Assembly: GCA_027886175.1 (NCBI GenBank)
Contig: JAJNNQ010000024.1
Coordinates: 33,583,001 to 33,647,000, forward strand
Direction of reading: 5' to 3'
Length of the DNA stretch: 64,000 nt
From: Phylloscopus collybita
Lineage: Eukaryota; Chordata; Aves; Passeriformes; Phylloscopidae
The notes beneath the pieces were generated by a model. That model saw only the letters and a list, made by a program, of their open reading frames with translations. It had not been told where the DNA came from and ran no database searches. Of this stretch, positions 26,046 through 38,690 are shown piece after piece (position 1 is the first letter of the stretch; each line of letters starts with the position of its first letter). Both the position numbers and the translations under genes were made by a program.

Positions 26046-29000
26046 AGCATTCCTAATAAACTGGAAATGTCATACTACATCAGGGATCACAAGATCGAGC
26101 CCAGAAAGGTCCAAGTGGCAAGAACATGCTGTTAAAAACAGATGGGAAAAACAAGCCGGGAAAGGTTGGGACTGTGTTTCTAAACTTCTGTTCCCAACAT
26201 GGCTTTTAGAGCTGGTGCTGGTGTGGCTGGGAGACAGCGGGGTGAATTACCAGCTGTCTGCATCATCCCAAGAGTCCCTGTGGAAACCTTACAAGCAGGA
26301 GGATGCAGGAAAGAGTTTTACACTAAAATTCCTATTCAACAACTTTGGAAATGTTGTTTTTTCTGGCTTCCTAAGCGCAGGCTCACCACATGTGGAATCA
26401 GGTTAATAATACTGCTTTTTAAAATTTTAGCCTTGGTTTTGTGGAGTCCTGCTTGGAATGGGATTTGCTCCTCACAGCATGGCTCTGTCCAGGCAGAGGT
26501 TGAGGCTGGGTTTCTGGGATCCTCTGTAGCACATAGGGATGGCCATGTCAGCCTTTTTGGGTTCATTCCTACTCATCTTAAGACAGACTTACAGAAGCAG
26601 CTCCACTCAGTGCCATAAAACCAGGCGCTCAGTGACCTGTCAAGTCACTGCTGGGGAAAGTGTGTTTCTGTTGACAACCTCCAAAAGGTTACACATTACA
26701 TGAAAAGGAGAAAGGAAGATTAAAATGAAATGGACAGATGAGGGTACCAAAACAGCCTGCAGAGAGCTGTGCAGAGGAAACCTCTGTGCCTGCCACCTCC
26801 ATGCTCAGCCCATCGTCCCAAAGGTGACTGGAGATGAAGCTCCTGATGACAAACTCCTAAGATAAACCAGACCTTACCAGCTATTCCCTGAGATGTTCAG
26901 AGGCCTTTCAATGTAACAAAGTAACAAAAGTTTATTGTTCTACAGGACTTTTTAAATATAACTGCCTGTCCTGAGCACGCGAAGACAGAGTTGGAGCCAA
27001 CACAGCTCTGCATGCACAGGGACCTATTTGGGGTCCACAATTTTCAGAAGCATTCAAGTCAAGATCTGTTACTCAGATAAAGAGGGTCTAGCCTGGAAGA
27101 ACTCAAATACTTTTGAGCTGCAGCACCTGGAAGACCTCAGAAGTATTTGTAAATATTGGGGTTTGGCTCAAGTGCCTTTTTATGCAGGAAGAGTGTGGGG
27201 GAGAACACTTTTTTAAGCACAAACCAAATGTTGTTCTGAAATGTAACAAGTTCGACTGATTTCCTCTATTATTTTGCATTCCTTCATGCTTTAGGCTCCA
27301 GAAGATGCCTAAATATCCAAGTGCATAGGCTGCCAGCACAGCTTTTCCAGCCCAGCAGGAAGTAGGAGATATCTTAAGGGAGAGCCTATTTTTGGAGAGC
27401 TATCCAATTCCAAACTAAGCCTTCAAACTTTTTGTTGTTATTATCTGGATTAAGACAGCAGAGTGGGAGAGCTGAGGCATACCCACAGATCACATTGCTC
27501 ACACTCCTTGTTCTCAGTGGTGGAAGTGGGGTTTTGTATGGATGTGGGACATGGTTGGAAGTCCAGGGCTAAGGTCCTGGGGGTTTGCTGAAGTCCTGAG
27601 TGGGCATCTGGACACTTGGACTCAGCTGTGTTTGAATTTCAAAAACCAGTTCTTAATTCTGAACAACTTATCCTGTGTGAAGTCAAGATGGATGGAGAAG
27701 ACTATTTTCTCTTTTACCCAAAACACTCCAAGTGAAAAACATGTATATAACAAAGAATTGCATTACAATAGCTTTTCACATTACCCAACATGTCTGTAGA
27801 ATCAGCAGCCAAGAGCAGGACACCCCAGAACCCCCCTGCTGAACAACTAGATTGCGTTAAATTAATTGCAACATCCAGTGATATTTTTTTTCCTTTTACA
27901 GCTTCAATTTTATACGTTAAAAAACATTTAATAGCCATCCCTCAGCTTACTCCTTAAGATTACTAAATCAAAACAGCAACACTGGGGAGTATGCAACAAA
28001 AAAATCCAAAATACTAAAACCCCCTTGGCTGAATTTAATTTCTATTAGAATCCTTAGTCATGATGGAAATGTATTTATAACCACAAACCTCCACTAAATT
28101 ACCTTAACAGCCTCTAGCTGTTGTGCTGATGGCCGAAACAGCACAGTAAATTACTGTCTCACCGTACAAAATTATACACATCGCTATTACACCATGTTTC
28201 AGTCCCAGCCTCGCAAAAGCAGAGCAGATTTATTCTTATTACCCAACTGAGCTCACCCACCAGCACACACATGTGCCCTGCCACGTGTGTACTCCCGAAA
28301 CAGAGTAAATCCACTGATTTTGGCACAAACGCCCTGCCCAGCACACAACCACTCACCTTTTCCCCCTCCTTTCCCACGTCCGACTGACTTTCCGCTCATC
28401 AGGTTTTCCTGTCTGGCAGCTGGACTGAGTTTTTAAACAGGCTGAATTCACTCCTAACCTTATCCGATGAACTTCAAGGCAAGGCACGTGCGAGCGAACT
28501 TGGCTCAGGAAACTTGGAATTTCTCAGCACGAGCCTGCAGGGACTGAGCATGCTGGGATGCAGCTTCAAAATGGAAAGACGAAGATGAGACTGAAAGATG
28601 TTGGTGTCTGGTTCCCAGCTCTGTCACAGACTTGTTGCAAGCCCTGAAATATCCTCTTGGTCCCAGTACACTGTAATTTCCTGCTTATAAGGCAGGGCCA
28701 GTAAAGATCCAATAGTCCGGTCAGCAACCTGGTAGCCTAGGGGTGGAGAGGTTGGAAACTCACTCAGTGTCCAACCTCTTGTGTCAACTCTTTGCTCTGC
28801 TGGGATGTGCAAAGCTAAAATAATTTGTGTTTACAACCCATCTCAATGTTATAATGCCAAGACCCCGGAATACTCAGGGTAGGCGTATGAGCATTAGTGC
28901 GAGTGCAAAGTGCAAGGACCAAAGCTTGGGGGAAAGAAAATGAACCCAAGCCCAGGCCACACCACTGGGCTTTGGGGACAAAAAGGATAAAGGTGGGAAA

Positions 29001-29129
29001 ATGAAAGAGGCAGATATGATAATATCCAGGAATACATACTGACCAGACATGAATGTCTGAGTTACAACTTGAAGAGCACCACAGCCACTTCTGATTGTGC
29101 TTTGGTGTCTCGTTTTCCATCAAACCAGT

Positions 29130-29170
29130 ATTTTGTTTGGGTTTTTTTTTGTTTGTTTGGTTTGGTTTGC
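29130..29170 (+). repeat. T/G-rich low-complexity tract
   Basis: TTTG/TTTGG-rich run with a T9 stretch. Confidence 0.75.
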
Positions 29171-31719
29171 ATGGTTTTTCTTGTTTTTAAATATATATAA
29201 CGAGTCAAAAGTCTCCCACGCTTTGAAGGAAAGAAATCCAAGGTTTTGACCAGGCTCTTCCACATTGACAAAGAAGAGTTGAACCATGCCTGAATTACAG
29301 CTGACTCGGCACCAACGTGCACAGCAATGGGGAACACAAAATCCCCAAACGTGTCATTCTTGCTTCTCATCTTCCTCCACAACCTGAGCTACAGTTGGTT
29401 AGTGGGAGGCTCCAGGTACAAAGAAATGCAAAGAACAGGCTTTAAACAGGCTCTTCTCAATTACAAATGCAAATCTTGAAGCATGTCCTTCCCAAGTGGT
29501 ATTCAACAGCTCAATTCTATCTGAAATTCCAAGCGTGTCAGAGCAGCAGGTCCACACTTCACCCCACAAGCCTTAACAACATCATTTAACAGCACTGATC
29601 TGGTCATGGCAGACTCTCCCAAGAAGCAGGCTGGACAGAGAAAAACCACCAACAGAACACTGTCATGAAACCCTACTTAACCAAGAACTCATAAAAAAAA
29701 CCTCACGAACAACCTACACATTGCACAGGTCAGGAGTTGCTTTATGTCCCTCTTTCACTGTCCCAGCCCAGAGCAATGCATGAGGTCCAAGACAAACACT
29801 CATTGTCAACTCTCTGTGAATACCTAACACACACTCCTGAGCACAGAGTATTTTGTGAAGCACTGTCCACGACACCAACTTGTAATACACTCAGCCTTCC
29901 GCTGCACGTGAGACGCCTTCAGTATTAAAAAAACCCAAACAAATAAACCTTGCAGGCAACCTTTTTTCTCTACACATGACTCTGTCTTCAAATCTTGCTC
30001 CTCAATGCACCTCCCTGTGACAGCACATGATACATCAACCCATCAGCATGCCAGCTGGCTGTACTGATTTGATGCTAAAAAGAGTGTATTGATTGATTCC
30101 CAGTCGAAGCCTCAGCCAACATGTTTTGCAAGTGTTTGAGACAACGGCCTGATCCCTTCAGGCCCTCCCTCCCTTGGGTTGATTTTGAATGGAGTGTAAG
30201 GCAGCGGCTGAAAATGGCTTTGGGAGCAACTCCATGGTTATGGTACTGGATCTAGCTAGTCTTGGACCAATGCACACCCCATTACAGGTGGAAACTTGCT
30301 GAAAAGGAAAGGGGAGAGAGCGTGATTTCTTGGAAATACCCATCCTCAGCTGTTTGACTGCTTTAAACCTCAGAATAAAAATTTTGTTCCTTTCCAGTGT
30401 TTTCTTCATGCTATCAACTTCTAAAATTGCAGATATTCACATTATTCATATCTCATCTACTTTAAAAGGTGAAAATTCCGAGTTGGTGTGAGAAGGCAGC
30501 TTCTCCACCCTCACACATCAACAGCACAGGCCAAACTTGCTGAAGGATGAAGAAACAAAAAGATCTTACAAGCTTTAACATCTGTGACCTGCTCCCCTTC
30601 TACATTTGATGCCAAGGGGTCAGACACATCTGGTCACCTCTCCAAAGCACAAATTTTGCCTCTCCAAGAGTGGATTCCAAGATGGGATGGGACATCACTC
30701 TCTTCAGTGATGCGCCAAACGCTTTGGGCTGCTTCCCGAAGAAGGACCCTGGGGTGCTCACATAAGAAGTCCCACAAGCCAAGCTGAAATGCTGTCCCCC
30801 TGTCTGCATGGACAGCAGCTCTGACAACTTTTATCAGGGCACTTTCTTGTTCACTTTCCTTGGAAGGTGGCTGTCCTTTGCTGCTTTGGAGCCCTGTTGT
30901 GTAAAACTTTCCCAGGCTCCTAATCACTCTCATCACCCTTCTCCAAAGACGCTGGTGTCAGGGGTCCACCCACACACACACATTGCTTCAGGATAAAGTC
31001 CTGATCGCTGGCAGAAAAACTTCCTGCTCCCTGTCCTGCCTCACTCCATGCACACAGAGGGCTCAGAGAAGGATCTGAACAGATAAAGCTCAGTTAAAAC
31101 CTCAACTGGCAATTTTGAAGGCTCGAGCAGGGACCAGCCTACTTTTCTCAGCATCTCCTTCTGGTGAGGACAGCTAAAAGGACCCCTGTCAGTCTCTTCT
31201 GCATCTCTTCTTTCTTTTCCTTTCAGTTCTATTATTTATTTACTTCCCTTCCCTCAAAGGCTTTAAGGAGCCATGATCACAGAGTGCCCACTGTCTGCAT
31301 GGCTGCCCCTATGGATAACGTCAGGCCATGCTGGAGGTAGCAGTGTGGCTCAGCTGCCAGCTCTGCACCCCTCTCTCCTGCCACCTTGGCCCTGTGCCCT
31401 GACCCCCAAAACAATGAGCTCTTCTGTTCCACACAGCCCACTGGAAACTCCGGCCTGACATTACGTGTGGTGGTCAGTGGGCGAGGCAGGCAGGGAAGGA
31501 GAGACGGGGGGAGAGCACAAGCCTCAAGTCATCGATTCTTCTTGGGTCAAAGCAAACAAGGTTTTCCCCAGAGCTTCCTATCTGGAGGGAGCTATTTAGG
31601 AACAACACAGTGACCCAGAATCAAAGGAGCTGTGTTCAATGATGATGGCATGGAAGTAGAGTGGCTGTTTTATGCTGTCAATCAGCCAGAAGGGGCATTT
31701 ACAGGGGGGCATTTATGGA

Positions 31720-32091
31720 AGGAGCATGGAGAAGGAAAGGCCCTGGGTGAGACCTCATTGTGGCCTTCCAGTACTTAAAGCGAGCTTATAAAAAAGAAGA
31801 ATTTGTTTTTACTCAGGCAGATAGTGATAGGAAAAGGGGGAAGAGAGGAGAGATTTAGATTAGATGTTAGGAATTAATTCTTTACTGTGAGGGTGGTGAG
31901 GCACTGGAACAGGTTGCTCAGAGAAGCTGTGGATGCTCCATCCCTGGAAGTGTTCAAGGCCAAGCTGGATGAACTCTGAGCAACATGGTCTAGCGGAAGG
32001 TGTCCTTGCCCATGGCAGGGGGTTGGGACTAGGTGATCTTTAAGGTTGCTTCCAACCCAAACCACTGTGATTCCACAGTTCTGTGATTTTT
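31720..32091 (+). mobile_element. CR1 LINE 3' fragment, well preserved
   Basis: This plus-oriented CR1 of about 370 bp has GGCCTTCCAGTACTTAAAG, TTAGGAATTAATTCTTTACT, GTGAGGCACTGGAACAGGTT, CATCCCTGGAAGTGTTCAAG and a CCAACCCAAACCACTGTGAT-like tail. It is the cleanest typical avian CR1 3' end in the window. Confidence 0.92.
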
Positions 32092-32340
32092 TAGTGTTTG
32101 CCCCCTTCTGTGCTGGATGGCTGTCAAACACAGCACCTGTGGGTAAGCAGTGTGAGAAGAAAGGAGATCTGGAGTTGCTGATGTGGCCTCTATGGGAGTG
32201 GTAAGGGAGACTTTTAAATGAGGAGGCAACTACTGAAACCCTGAGCTGAACTGCATAGCCAGCCTTCCCTTTTCCATGGGGCATAGTTTCAAGCCAAGAG
32301 CATCCAGGGAGCAGTAAAACCACATACTTTGCCCTACAAA

Positions 32341-32376
32341 TAAGAAAAAAAGAAAAAAAAAAGGGGAAAAAAAGGT
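32341..32376 (+). repeat. A/G-rich low-complexity tract
   Basis: Runs of A interrupted by G, shortly after a CR1 copy. On the opposite strand it encodes a meaningless phenylalanine-rich open frame. Confidence 0.75.
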
Positions 32377-33061
32377 CCAAAGCTCCTTAAACAACTGTGT
32401 GGATGAAGATCTGAAGAACAGATCGGTAGCAATGACTAGTAACCCCATTAAGCATCCTTACTGAAATTATTATGAGATTAAAAAAAAATGCAGACAAACG
32501 AAAGCATTGCCCAGTTCAACAGCAACACACGGTACCAAAGCTCCCATGTACCTCCAACACAGCTCTTCAAAGATGAAAGCTTAAAAGGTACCCCAGTGCC
32601 ACCAACAGAAAGGAGAGAAGTGAACTAGTCAGTTTTGGAAACGAGACATAATCCCTGGTTGGATATTGAGTGACCAGAAAGTGGATTTAGCAAGTCAGCT
32701 TGCAACTTTTGGCAGCCACATGAAAGTCCATTGGCTTGTTCTGAAGGTCAGTGAGGAACCAGAATGGGCGAGGCAGCAGCTGGGATCACCAGCAAAACTT
32801 AATCACTGAAAATCCATGAAATTCAGGAGACCACAAATCTTTGACTCAAAATGTTATTTCCATCTTACCATATGGATGCGGGACCTGGAACTCCACCAAA
32901 GAAATGTCTAAATGCCTTCCAAAGCAAACGCCTTTGGAAAATACCAGGTTTAAATGGAATAAGATGCATAACAAGTATTGAAATGCTATTAGGACAGTAT
33001 CTTCGATCCAGAAGACACGATGGAAATAGTTTGGATGTGTCTAAAAGGCGTGGGGAAGCAA

Positions 33062-33110
33062 AAGAAAGAATAAATAATAATTAAAAAAAAACAAAAAAAA
33101 AAAACAACAA
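33062..33110 (+). repeat. A-rich low-complexity tract
   Basis: Long A-runs broken by single C and T bases. Possibly an eroded poly(A) tail, but no element body is recognised beside it. Confidence 0.7.
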
Positions 33111-33789
33111 GAAGATCATTCAGTCAATAGATTTCCATTTCTGTCAATAGATGATTATTTCTGTAATAGAGAGAACAAACATACAGCATTTAAAAATTCA
33201 AAGGCCATGTGGAGTCTGGAGTAGGCAGAGACAGAAAAGCTTTTGAAGCAACAGAAAAGAAGAAGCAATCTGAACACTTAATACAGAAATGTCTAAGAGC
33301 TGTTCCCAACAGGTCCTGCCTCAAAACCAGATTTAAATTATAAATAGAAATGTCCCATTCCTGGCCCAAGAGAGAGCTTCCTACCCTGAACACAAATCAT
33401 TTTGGGGTGATAATATTCACATTTAGATGGAGAAGTTCATTTCTAGGTATTAGTGTAATGCAGACAACCACACTGATGCAAGATTTCCCAGATCAGAACA
33501 TTCTCCAGGAAAAGTGTACAAGAGCTCTGAAAAAAAAAATAGGAACCAAATATGAAAATGCAAATCCAGAGATGAAATCAGCTTCCCCCTTTCCCCCCCA
33601 GGTTGCTGGATTTAGTCCAGATTCACTGGAGAAACAGGCACCGCTGGCTATCTTACACAGCAAGAAACATATGCTTCCAGCACTCAGATTTTCCTCCTGT
33701 CCTTTAAAGGCACAGCTTGCAGACTAAAGACAGCTAAGAATATTTTTTTTTTTACCATAGCTGCTTCTCAAAGATTTTTTAAATTTTTC

Positions 33790-34030
33790 TATTTAAGCAC
33801 ATTATGCATTTAAATTGCGGTATGACTCGATATGATTGATGACATACGTACGATGGCACTGTGCAGGCTCGCACGCCGACCTTGAGGAAATCCTCTTTGT
33901 GCATTGCAAGGTCGTGGCAGGCACGCCTTGGTGCAACTGTGTATGCCTGGCAGCATGCAAATGGTTTGAATCTCTTCGTAAGGTCTCAGGTCTGGTTTCT
34001 GTGAATCCACACCATGAATATTTGCTTTTT
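33790..34030. promoter_or_regulatory. CpG-bearing unique block with octamer motif
   Basis: This AT-rich surround contains a CpG-bearing segment (33845-33930) and a perfect POU/octamer motif ATGCAAAT at 33955-33962. A GACCTTG...CAAGGTC inverted repeat and an internal GAGGA-AA-TCCTC hairpin lie between about 33878 and 33913. It directly abuts the CR1 at 34060. Possible enhancer or structured RNA; weak evidence. Confidence 0.25.
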
Positions 34031-34059
34031 CTTTTACTAATCATAAATAAGAAAGAAAA

Positions 34060-35060
34060 GTGATCATAGGATCACCGAAGATCCTGAGCTGAAAGGGACC
34101 CACAGAGATCACTGAAGTCTAACTCCTGGCTCTGCACAGGACACCCCAAGAGTCAAACCATATGCCCAAGAGCATTTTCCAAATGCCTCTTGAACTCTGC
34201 CAAGCTTGGTGCTGTGACCACTTCCCTGGGGTGCCTGTTCCAGTGCCCAACCACCCTCTGGGTGAAGAAACCTTTCCTAATACCCAGTCTAAACTTTCTC
34301 TGACACAGCTTCATGCTGTTCACTCGGTCCTGTCACTGGTCACCAGACAAGACATCAGTGCCTGCCCCTCTGCTTCCATAGCAGTTACAGACCACAATGA
34401 GGTCTCCCCTCAGTCTCCTGTTCTCCAGGCTGAACAGATCAAGGGCCCTCAGCTGCTCCTTTTAAGGTTTCCCCTCCAGAGCCTTCACCATTTTTATGGC
34501 TCTCCTCTGGATGCTAACAGCTTTGTATCTTTCATACACTGTGACACCCAAAACTGCCCCCAGCCCTGAAGGTGAGGCTCTCCCAATGCAGAGCAGAGCA
34601 GGACAATGCCCCTTGCCTGGCTGGGCATCAGGATGCTGTGCCTCATGCACCCTGGGACACAGCTGCCCCTCCTGGCTGCCTGGGCACTGACTCACATTCA
34701 ACTTTCTGTCCACCAGGACCCCAGGTCCCTTTCTGTGGCACAGCTCTACAGAATCTCGTTCTCTTGGCTGTCCGTACATCCAGGGTTGCCCCATGACAGG
34801 TGCAGAATCTGGTACCTTCCCTTGTTAAGCTTCCTATGGCTGATGATTGCCCAGACCTCAAATTTGTCCAGATCTCTCTGTAGGGCCTCTCTGCCTTGGA
34901 GGGAGTCAAGAGCTCCTCCTAACTTATTATCATCAACAAACTTCTTTAGTATCCCTTTGAGTCCTGCACACAAGTAATCTTTTAAGATGTTGAAGAGCAC
35001 TGGCCCTGAGTCTTGCAGAACCCCACTAAAGATCAGTCACCAGCCATGCTCTACACTGGC
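34060..35060 (-). mobile_element. CR1 LINE, about 1 kb, with end of reverse transcriptase ORF
   Basis: This is the longest mobile element in the window, in minus orientation. Its 3' end is at about 34060 (ATCATAGGATCACCGAAGAT on the plus strand). Toward 35000 it reaches the end of the CR1 ORF2, where the minus-strand translation contains KKFVDDNKLGGALDSLQGRE. This corresponds to the F/Y-x-DD catalytic motif region of the reverse transcriptase. The open frame is broken by stops and frameshifts and the 5' part is missing, so the copy is dead. It lies in the same orientation as GAB2 transcription. Confidence 0.92.
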
Positions 35061-35098
35061 TCCATCTATAGAGCCTCCCACATTCACTGCCAATTTGC

Positions 35099-35134
35099 TG
35101 TGGTTTAACCCATGATAACCACATGATAACCACA
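35099..35134. promoter_or_regulatory. Triple RUNX motif cluster
   Basis: TGTGGTT at 35099-35105 is followed by AACCACA (the reverse) at 35117-35123 and again at 35128-35134. The last two arise from an exact 11-bp tandem repeat (35111-35132). RUNX factors bind TGTGGTT. It lies at the edge of a CR1 copy and may be repeat-derived. Confidence 0.35.
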
Positions 35135-35589
35135 AAGCTGGTTTCACTTGGCAGCAAGGTGGAGAAGCTATGCAGAATGGCAGAAAAATGTCTTTCAGCT
35201 CTACTGCTGCTCTACAGGCACCCTGAAGTAAATAAAAATCTCCCTCTCATTTCTTCCACCTCCTGAGATACATTTTGTCACCACTGTAAGGTGCTGAAAG
35301 ATCCACCTAAGCATAATGATAGGAAAGTGAGACTAAAGACTTTAAAGGAATAAGGGTCATTTATACTAAAAGCAGTAATTTCCAAACCTTTTGGATCAAC
35401 TCATCTCAGAGAGACCCTTGATGACCTTGGCACTTCCACCATCCAAATCCCTGATAGATGTATTATGTACTTCCCTGGACGAGCTGCAGTCTGTTTCCAC
35501 AGCTTCACACATCCTCAGCAGGTTGAGAGCAGCTCAGAAGCCCTTGGCTCAGGTAGAAACCATAAAGCCAAGGTGAGTTTCCAGCTGTG

Positions 35590-35645
35590 GGAATGACCCT
35601 GAAGCCAAATCACTGACTTGCTCCATGCCTTGGTTTCCCCATCAG
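35590..35645 (+). mobile_element. MIR-like ancient SINE remnant
   Basis: GACTTGCTCCATGCCTTGGT followed by TTCCCCATCAG resembles the MIR core (CTCTGTGCCTCAGTTTCC). It is very short. Confidence 0.4.
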
Positions 35646-36334
35646 ACCAGACCTTTCAGGGCAGATATCCCCAAACACAGCACATGGAGCCCCAGTCACC
35701 TCAGCTGCTACTGAAATACAGATAAATAATTTTTGTTCTGCCTTTGAGTCACTACTATAAATTATGTGCTTCAGTCTGGTAAACACTTTTGCATCATGTC
35801 TTCCATCTGATAGTTGCTAAAAGAAAAAGGGAAAAAAAAATTCTTTCAGTATCACTTCTGCTCTCTTTCAAAGCTAAACAAAGCCGGCCCCCTTGCACGC
35901 TTTCCTTAAGTATTGTTTGTCTTTCTTAAGTTCAACCTGTGCTTTGCCACCATCAATCTTCTACATCCAGTGTGGGCTGCCAGGACAATCAGCCAACTCT
36001 GAAGTCATGACAGATATCTGAGGATTCACTCAAGCTGTCTTAGCAAAGCCAAAGTACCAGGAAAACACACCAGGTTCACCCCCCACACAACACATGGACT
36101 CCTTACCTCTGTGGGCACGTCCACCTCAATTGATGCAATGCCTCAGAACATGCATGGGTTAGTCCTGACCAAACCAGTTTTGGTTTCAGCAGCTGAAGAG
36201 CTGCCCCAGCAAGTGTGTTGGCAGCAAACAAAACAAAGACTGTCCACCTTCACAGCGAGCTGGGCTACAACAGCTCTGCTGCTTCTGAGATTCGTGGCTT
36301 CACATTGTACCTTACAGAGGTGTAAGAAATGTTG

Positions 36335-36645
36335 GGTTTAGAGGTACCTTGGGAAGTTTCTAGTCCAGCCTTGTATTTGAGGTGTCACTAGGCCAGGTCA
36401 GCTGGAATTTTCTCTAGCCAAGTCTTGAAAACCTCAGAAGACTGAGACCCTGCAGCCTCTGTGGAAACCTGCTCCTTTACACCACAACCTACTTACTGGA
36501 GAGGTTTTCCTAAGACCCAGCCTGAACTTACAAAGCTGGATTGTGGTTGTTGCTCCTTATTCTGTCACCTTCTACAATCACGAAGAGTTTGACTCCATTG
36601 TTCCCACAACCATCCTTCAAGTATCTGCCTGTTACTAGATCACAA
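36335..36645 (-). mobile_element. CR1 LINE fragment (degenerate)
   Basis: This minus-oriented CR1 3' region reads on the plus strand as a degraded TTGGGAAGTTTCTAGTCCAG start followed by CTGGAGAGGTTTTCCTAAGA, CAGCCTGAACTTACAA and TTATTCTGTCACCTTCTACA. It is substantially mutated. Confidence 0.75.
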
Positions 36646-37136
36646 TTATCATGATGACACTACATCACCACCTGTTTCCAGAAAATGGTACAGTGGGCAA
36701 AGCAATGCAGCCCCATACTCTAAAAAAATGACCCCAAAAGGAGGCTGTAGGGAAGAGGTCGTGTGTTTTGACTCATCAGCAATGATGCAGCAGAGAAACA
36801 AGTTAGAGAGCAGGACCTTTGTGCAGCATTGCATAAGAGAGCTGGTGTAGCAGGAGTGTCGGCAGGCACTGCCTTTGCAAGCAAAATGCACCCCCTGACC
36901 TGCAAAACCTTCTCTGGTGGAACAAGTGTTCATCCCTCCTCTGAATCATGGGGCAGATGACAATAGCTGAAATATATGATGGTCTTTTGGAATCAAGCTG
37001 GGAGATTACATGGGAGGAGCAGGGTGCAGCAAGGCAGTTTGACAGATGGAGTAAGTGCAAACTCATGGAGTTCAGTGCAGCCAAAACTTTCTACAAAGAA
37101 CTTGTCAGAGGACTTCCCTGAATCCCATCAGGAGAT

Positions 37137-37194
37137 CCAGGTGATGTAACTGGTGCCCTTAAGCCCCAGGTGATGTAACTGGTGCCCTTAAGCC
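37137..37194 (+). repeat. Perfect 2 x 29-bp tandem duplication
   Basis: The 29-bp unit beginning CCAGGTGATGTAACTGGTGC occurs twice without a mismatch, at 37137-37165 and 37166-37194. Perfect identity suggests a recent event. Confidence 0.95.
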
Positions 37195-37354
37195 TCTTAG
37201 CTATCCCTCCCTGCATCCAGGCTCAAAATCCATAAATTCACCTAAACCAGCAGTGGAAGGAACTTTTGGAGAACTTGTCAAATTTATTCCACTGCCTGAA
37301 AACAGATTCAGCTCTCTGAAGTGGAGTTTGGCCAACCTGCACTTCAGAACTGCC

Positions 37355-37655
37355 ACGATGGAGACTCCAAGCCCATCCCAAACCATCTGTTCCACTACTC
37401 CACTCCTCTGGCAATCAGAGGTTAGGAAGTTTTTCCTACACTTGTTTCCCTTGTTGCAGTTCAAGCTCAGCACTTCTTGGCCTCCAACCACCAGCCATGG
37501 AGAACAGTTTATCCCCTCCCCTTCACAGCTACCTCTGGCATACTTGAGGGCTCTTCTTTCTCCTCTCAGCCCTCTCATCCCCAAACAATTCCATTTCCCT
37601 CAGTCTTTCTGTTGTCTATATTTCTGCTCATTTTTTGGTGCTTTTCTCTGGTGTG
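37355..37655 (-). mobile_element. CR1 LINE fragment
   Basis: This is a minus-oriented CR1. On the plus strand the hallmark GGTTAGGAAGTTTTTCCTAC is followed by CCTTGTTGCAGTTCAAGC, ATGGAGAACAGTTTATCCCC, CTCCTCTCAGCCCTCTC and CAGTCTTTC. It lies 0.7 kb from another minus-oriented CR1 (36335-36645), but it overlaps that copy in consensus content, so it is a separate insertion. Confidence 0.82.
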
Positions 37656-38205
37656 TCTGCAACTATTTCCTATTTTTGTTAGTGGGTAGAGCATCCTGAA
37701 TGAGGCATGGCGCAGCTGAGCATGGCAGTGACCGATTAAAACTCCTCAGAGAGAAGAGGAAAAAAAAAAGGAGATAATTTTGCACAATACCTATCTTTTG
37801 TACTTTGCTGCAGAATAAAGAGATGTTCTTTCTTCTCCCTCCTATAAAATTTCATCCCAATCAGCACTGTGCCAAACTCCACCTGGCATCTCCACCACTT
37901 GACAGCCTATGATATCTCTGCACTAATGGTCCTACTTCAGTCCACATCCCACATTCTCATTTAAGGAGGACATCCTCACAATGCATTTTCAGGTGGGATA
38001 TGAAGGATCTACTTCAGGAACCGAAATAAGCCCTTTATCAAGGAGTTGCCCCTAGGAATAGGGCTGCAATCAGTAAATCAGCCCTTTAACCCCTTCTTGC
38101 TTGTCCCATCGGAGAGGAGCAGCTCTTCCAATGACCTTGATTAAACTGCTTTTGCTTGATGTAAGAACGACATTGATTCACAAAGCCAAACCCAGATAAA
38201 CCAGC

Positions 38206-38290
38206 TGGGAAGAAAAAAAAAACCAAAAAAACCCCAAAAAAACCACAAAACAAAACAACAAAAAAACCCCAACAAAAACCCAAAGCACTA
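38206..38290 (+). repeat. A/C-rich low-complexity tract
   Basis: Runs of A alternating with CC, ACC and CCCC. Its reverse strand gives a spurious glycine/phenylalanine-rich open frame. Confidence 0.8.
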
Positions 38291-38690
38291 AAGGACTGTT
38301 AAAACCGGTACACGACGAGAAGCTTTTGTTTTAGTCAGAACTGCAGACATACATCTCAGCCAGACAGAAAATACTCTGACTTCATGGTACATAAATGAGC
38401 AGGCAGAGCACACTGATCCAACGATAGGGAGCTGAGCTGCTCTACGACAGCACTTATTTTTCACAGTGCTTCCCTGCCAGACAGTCCACCCCCGAGCCCA
38501 TCATGCCGGGCAGCGGACAGACACAAAACACTGCTCTAAACCCACGTCTCATGCAGGAGACAACAGACAGGCACGTCCAGCAGGAGAGGACCAGGAGACA
38601 GTGAGTCAGTACAGGACCAGCACAACATGCTCTGGTCTCGGCTCATTGGTCACACAACTGAAACCCAGGGTTTTGTTTAGAGATTGGGTT

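Larger units (their letters stand above)
22433..31719. other. Intron 1 block with CR1 and duplicated segment
   Basis: It contains an ATT-rich tract at 22670-22730, one CR1 (24115-24287), the duplicated pair at 24.3 and 25.4 kb, an A-rich tract at 25967-26045 and a T/G-rich tract at 29130-29170. The rest is unique and no exon is recognised. Confidence 0.55.

Noticed and set aside
31874..32380. 168-codon minus-strand open frame
   Set aside because: It is the antisense of a CR1 3' end plus an A/G-rich tract; no protein family.
33950..33985. Possible tRNA-like B box (GGTTTGAATCT) near the octamer
   Set aside because: No matching A box at the right distance and the T-stem does not pair, so no tRNA gene or intact tRNA-derived SINE.
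38086..38283. Glycine/phenylalanine-rich minus-strand open frame
   Set aside because: It translates the A/C-rich low-complexity tract.
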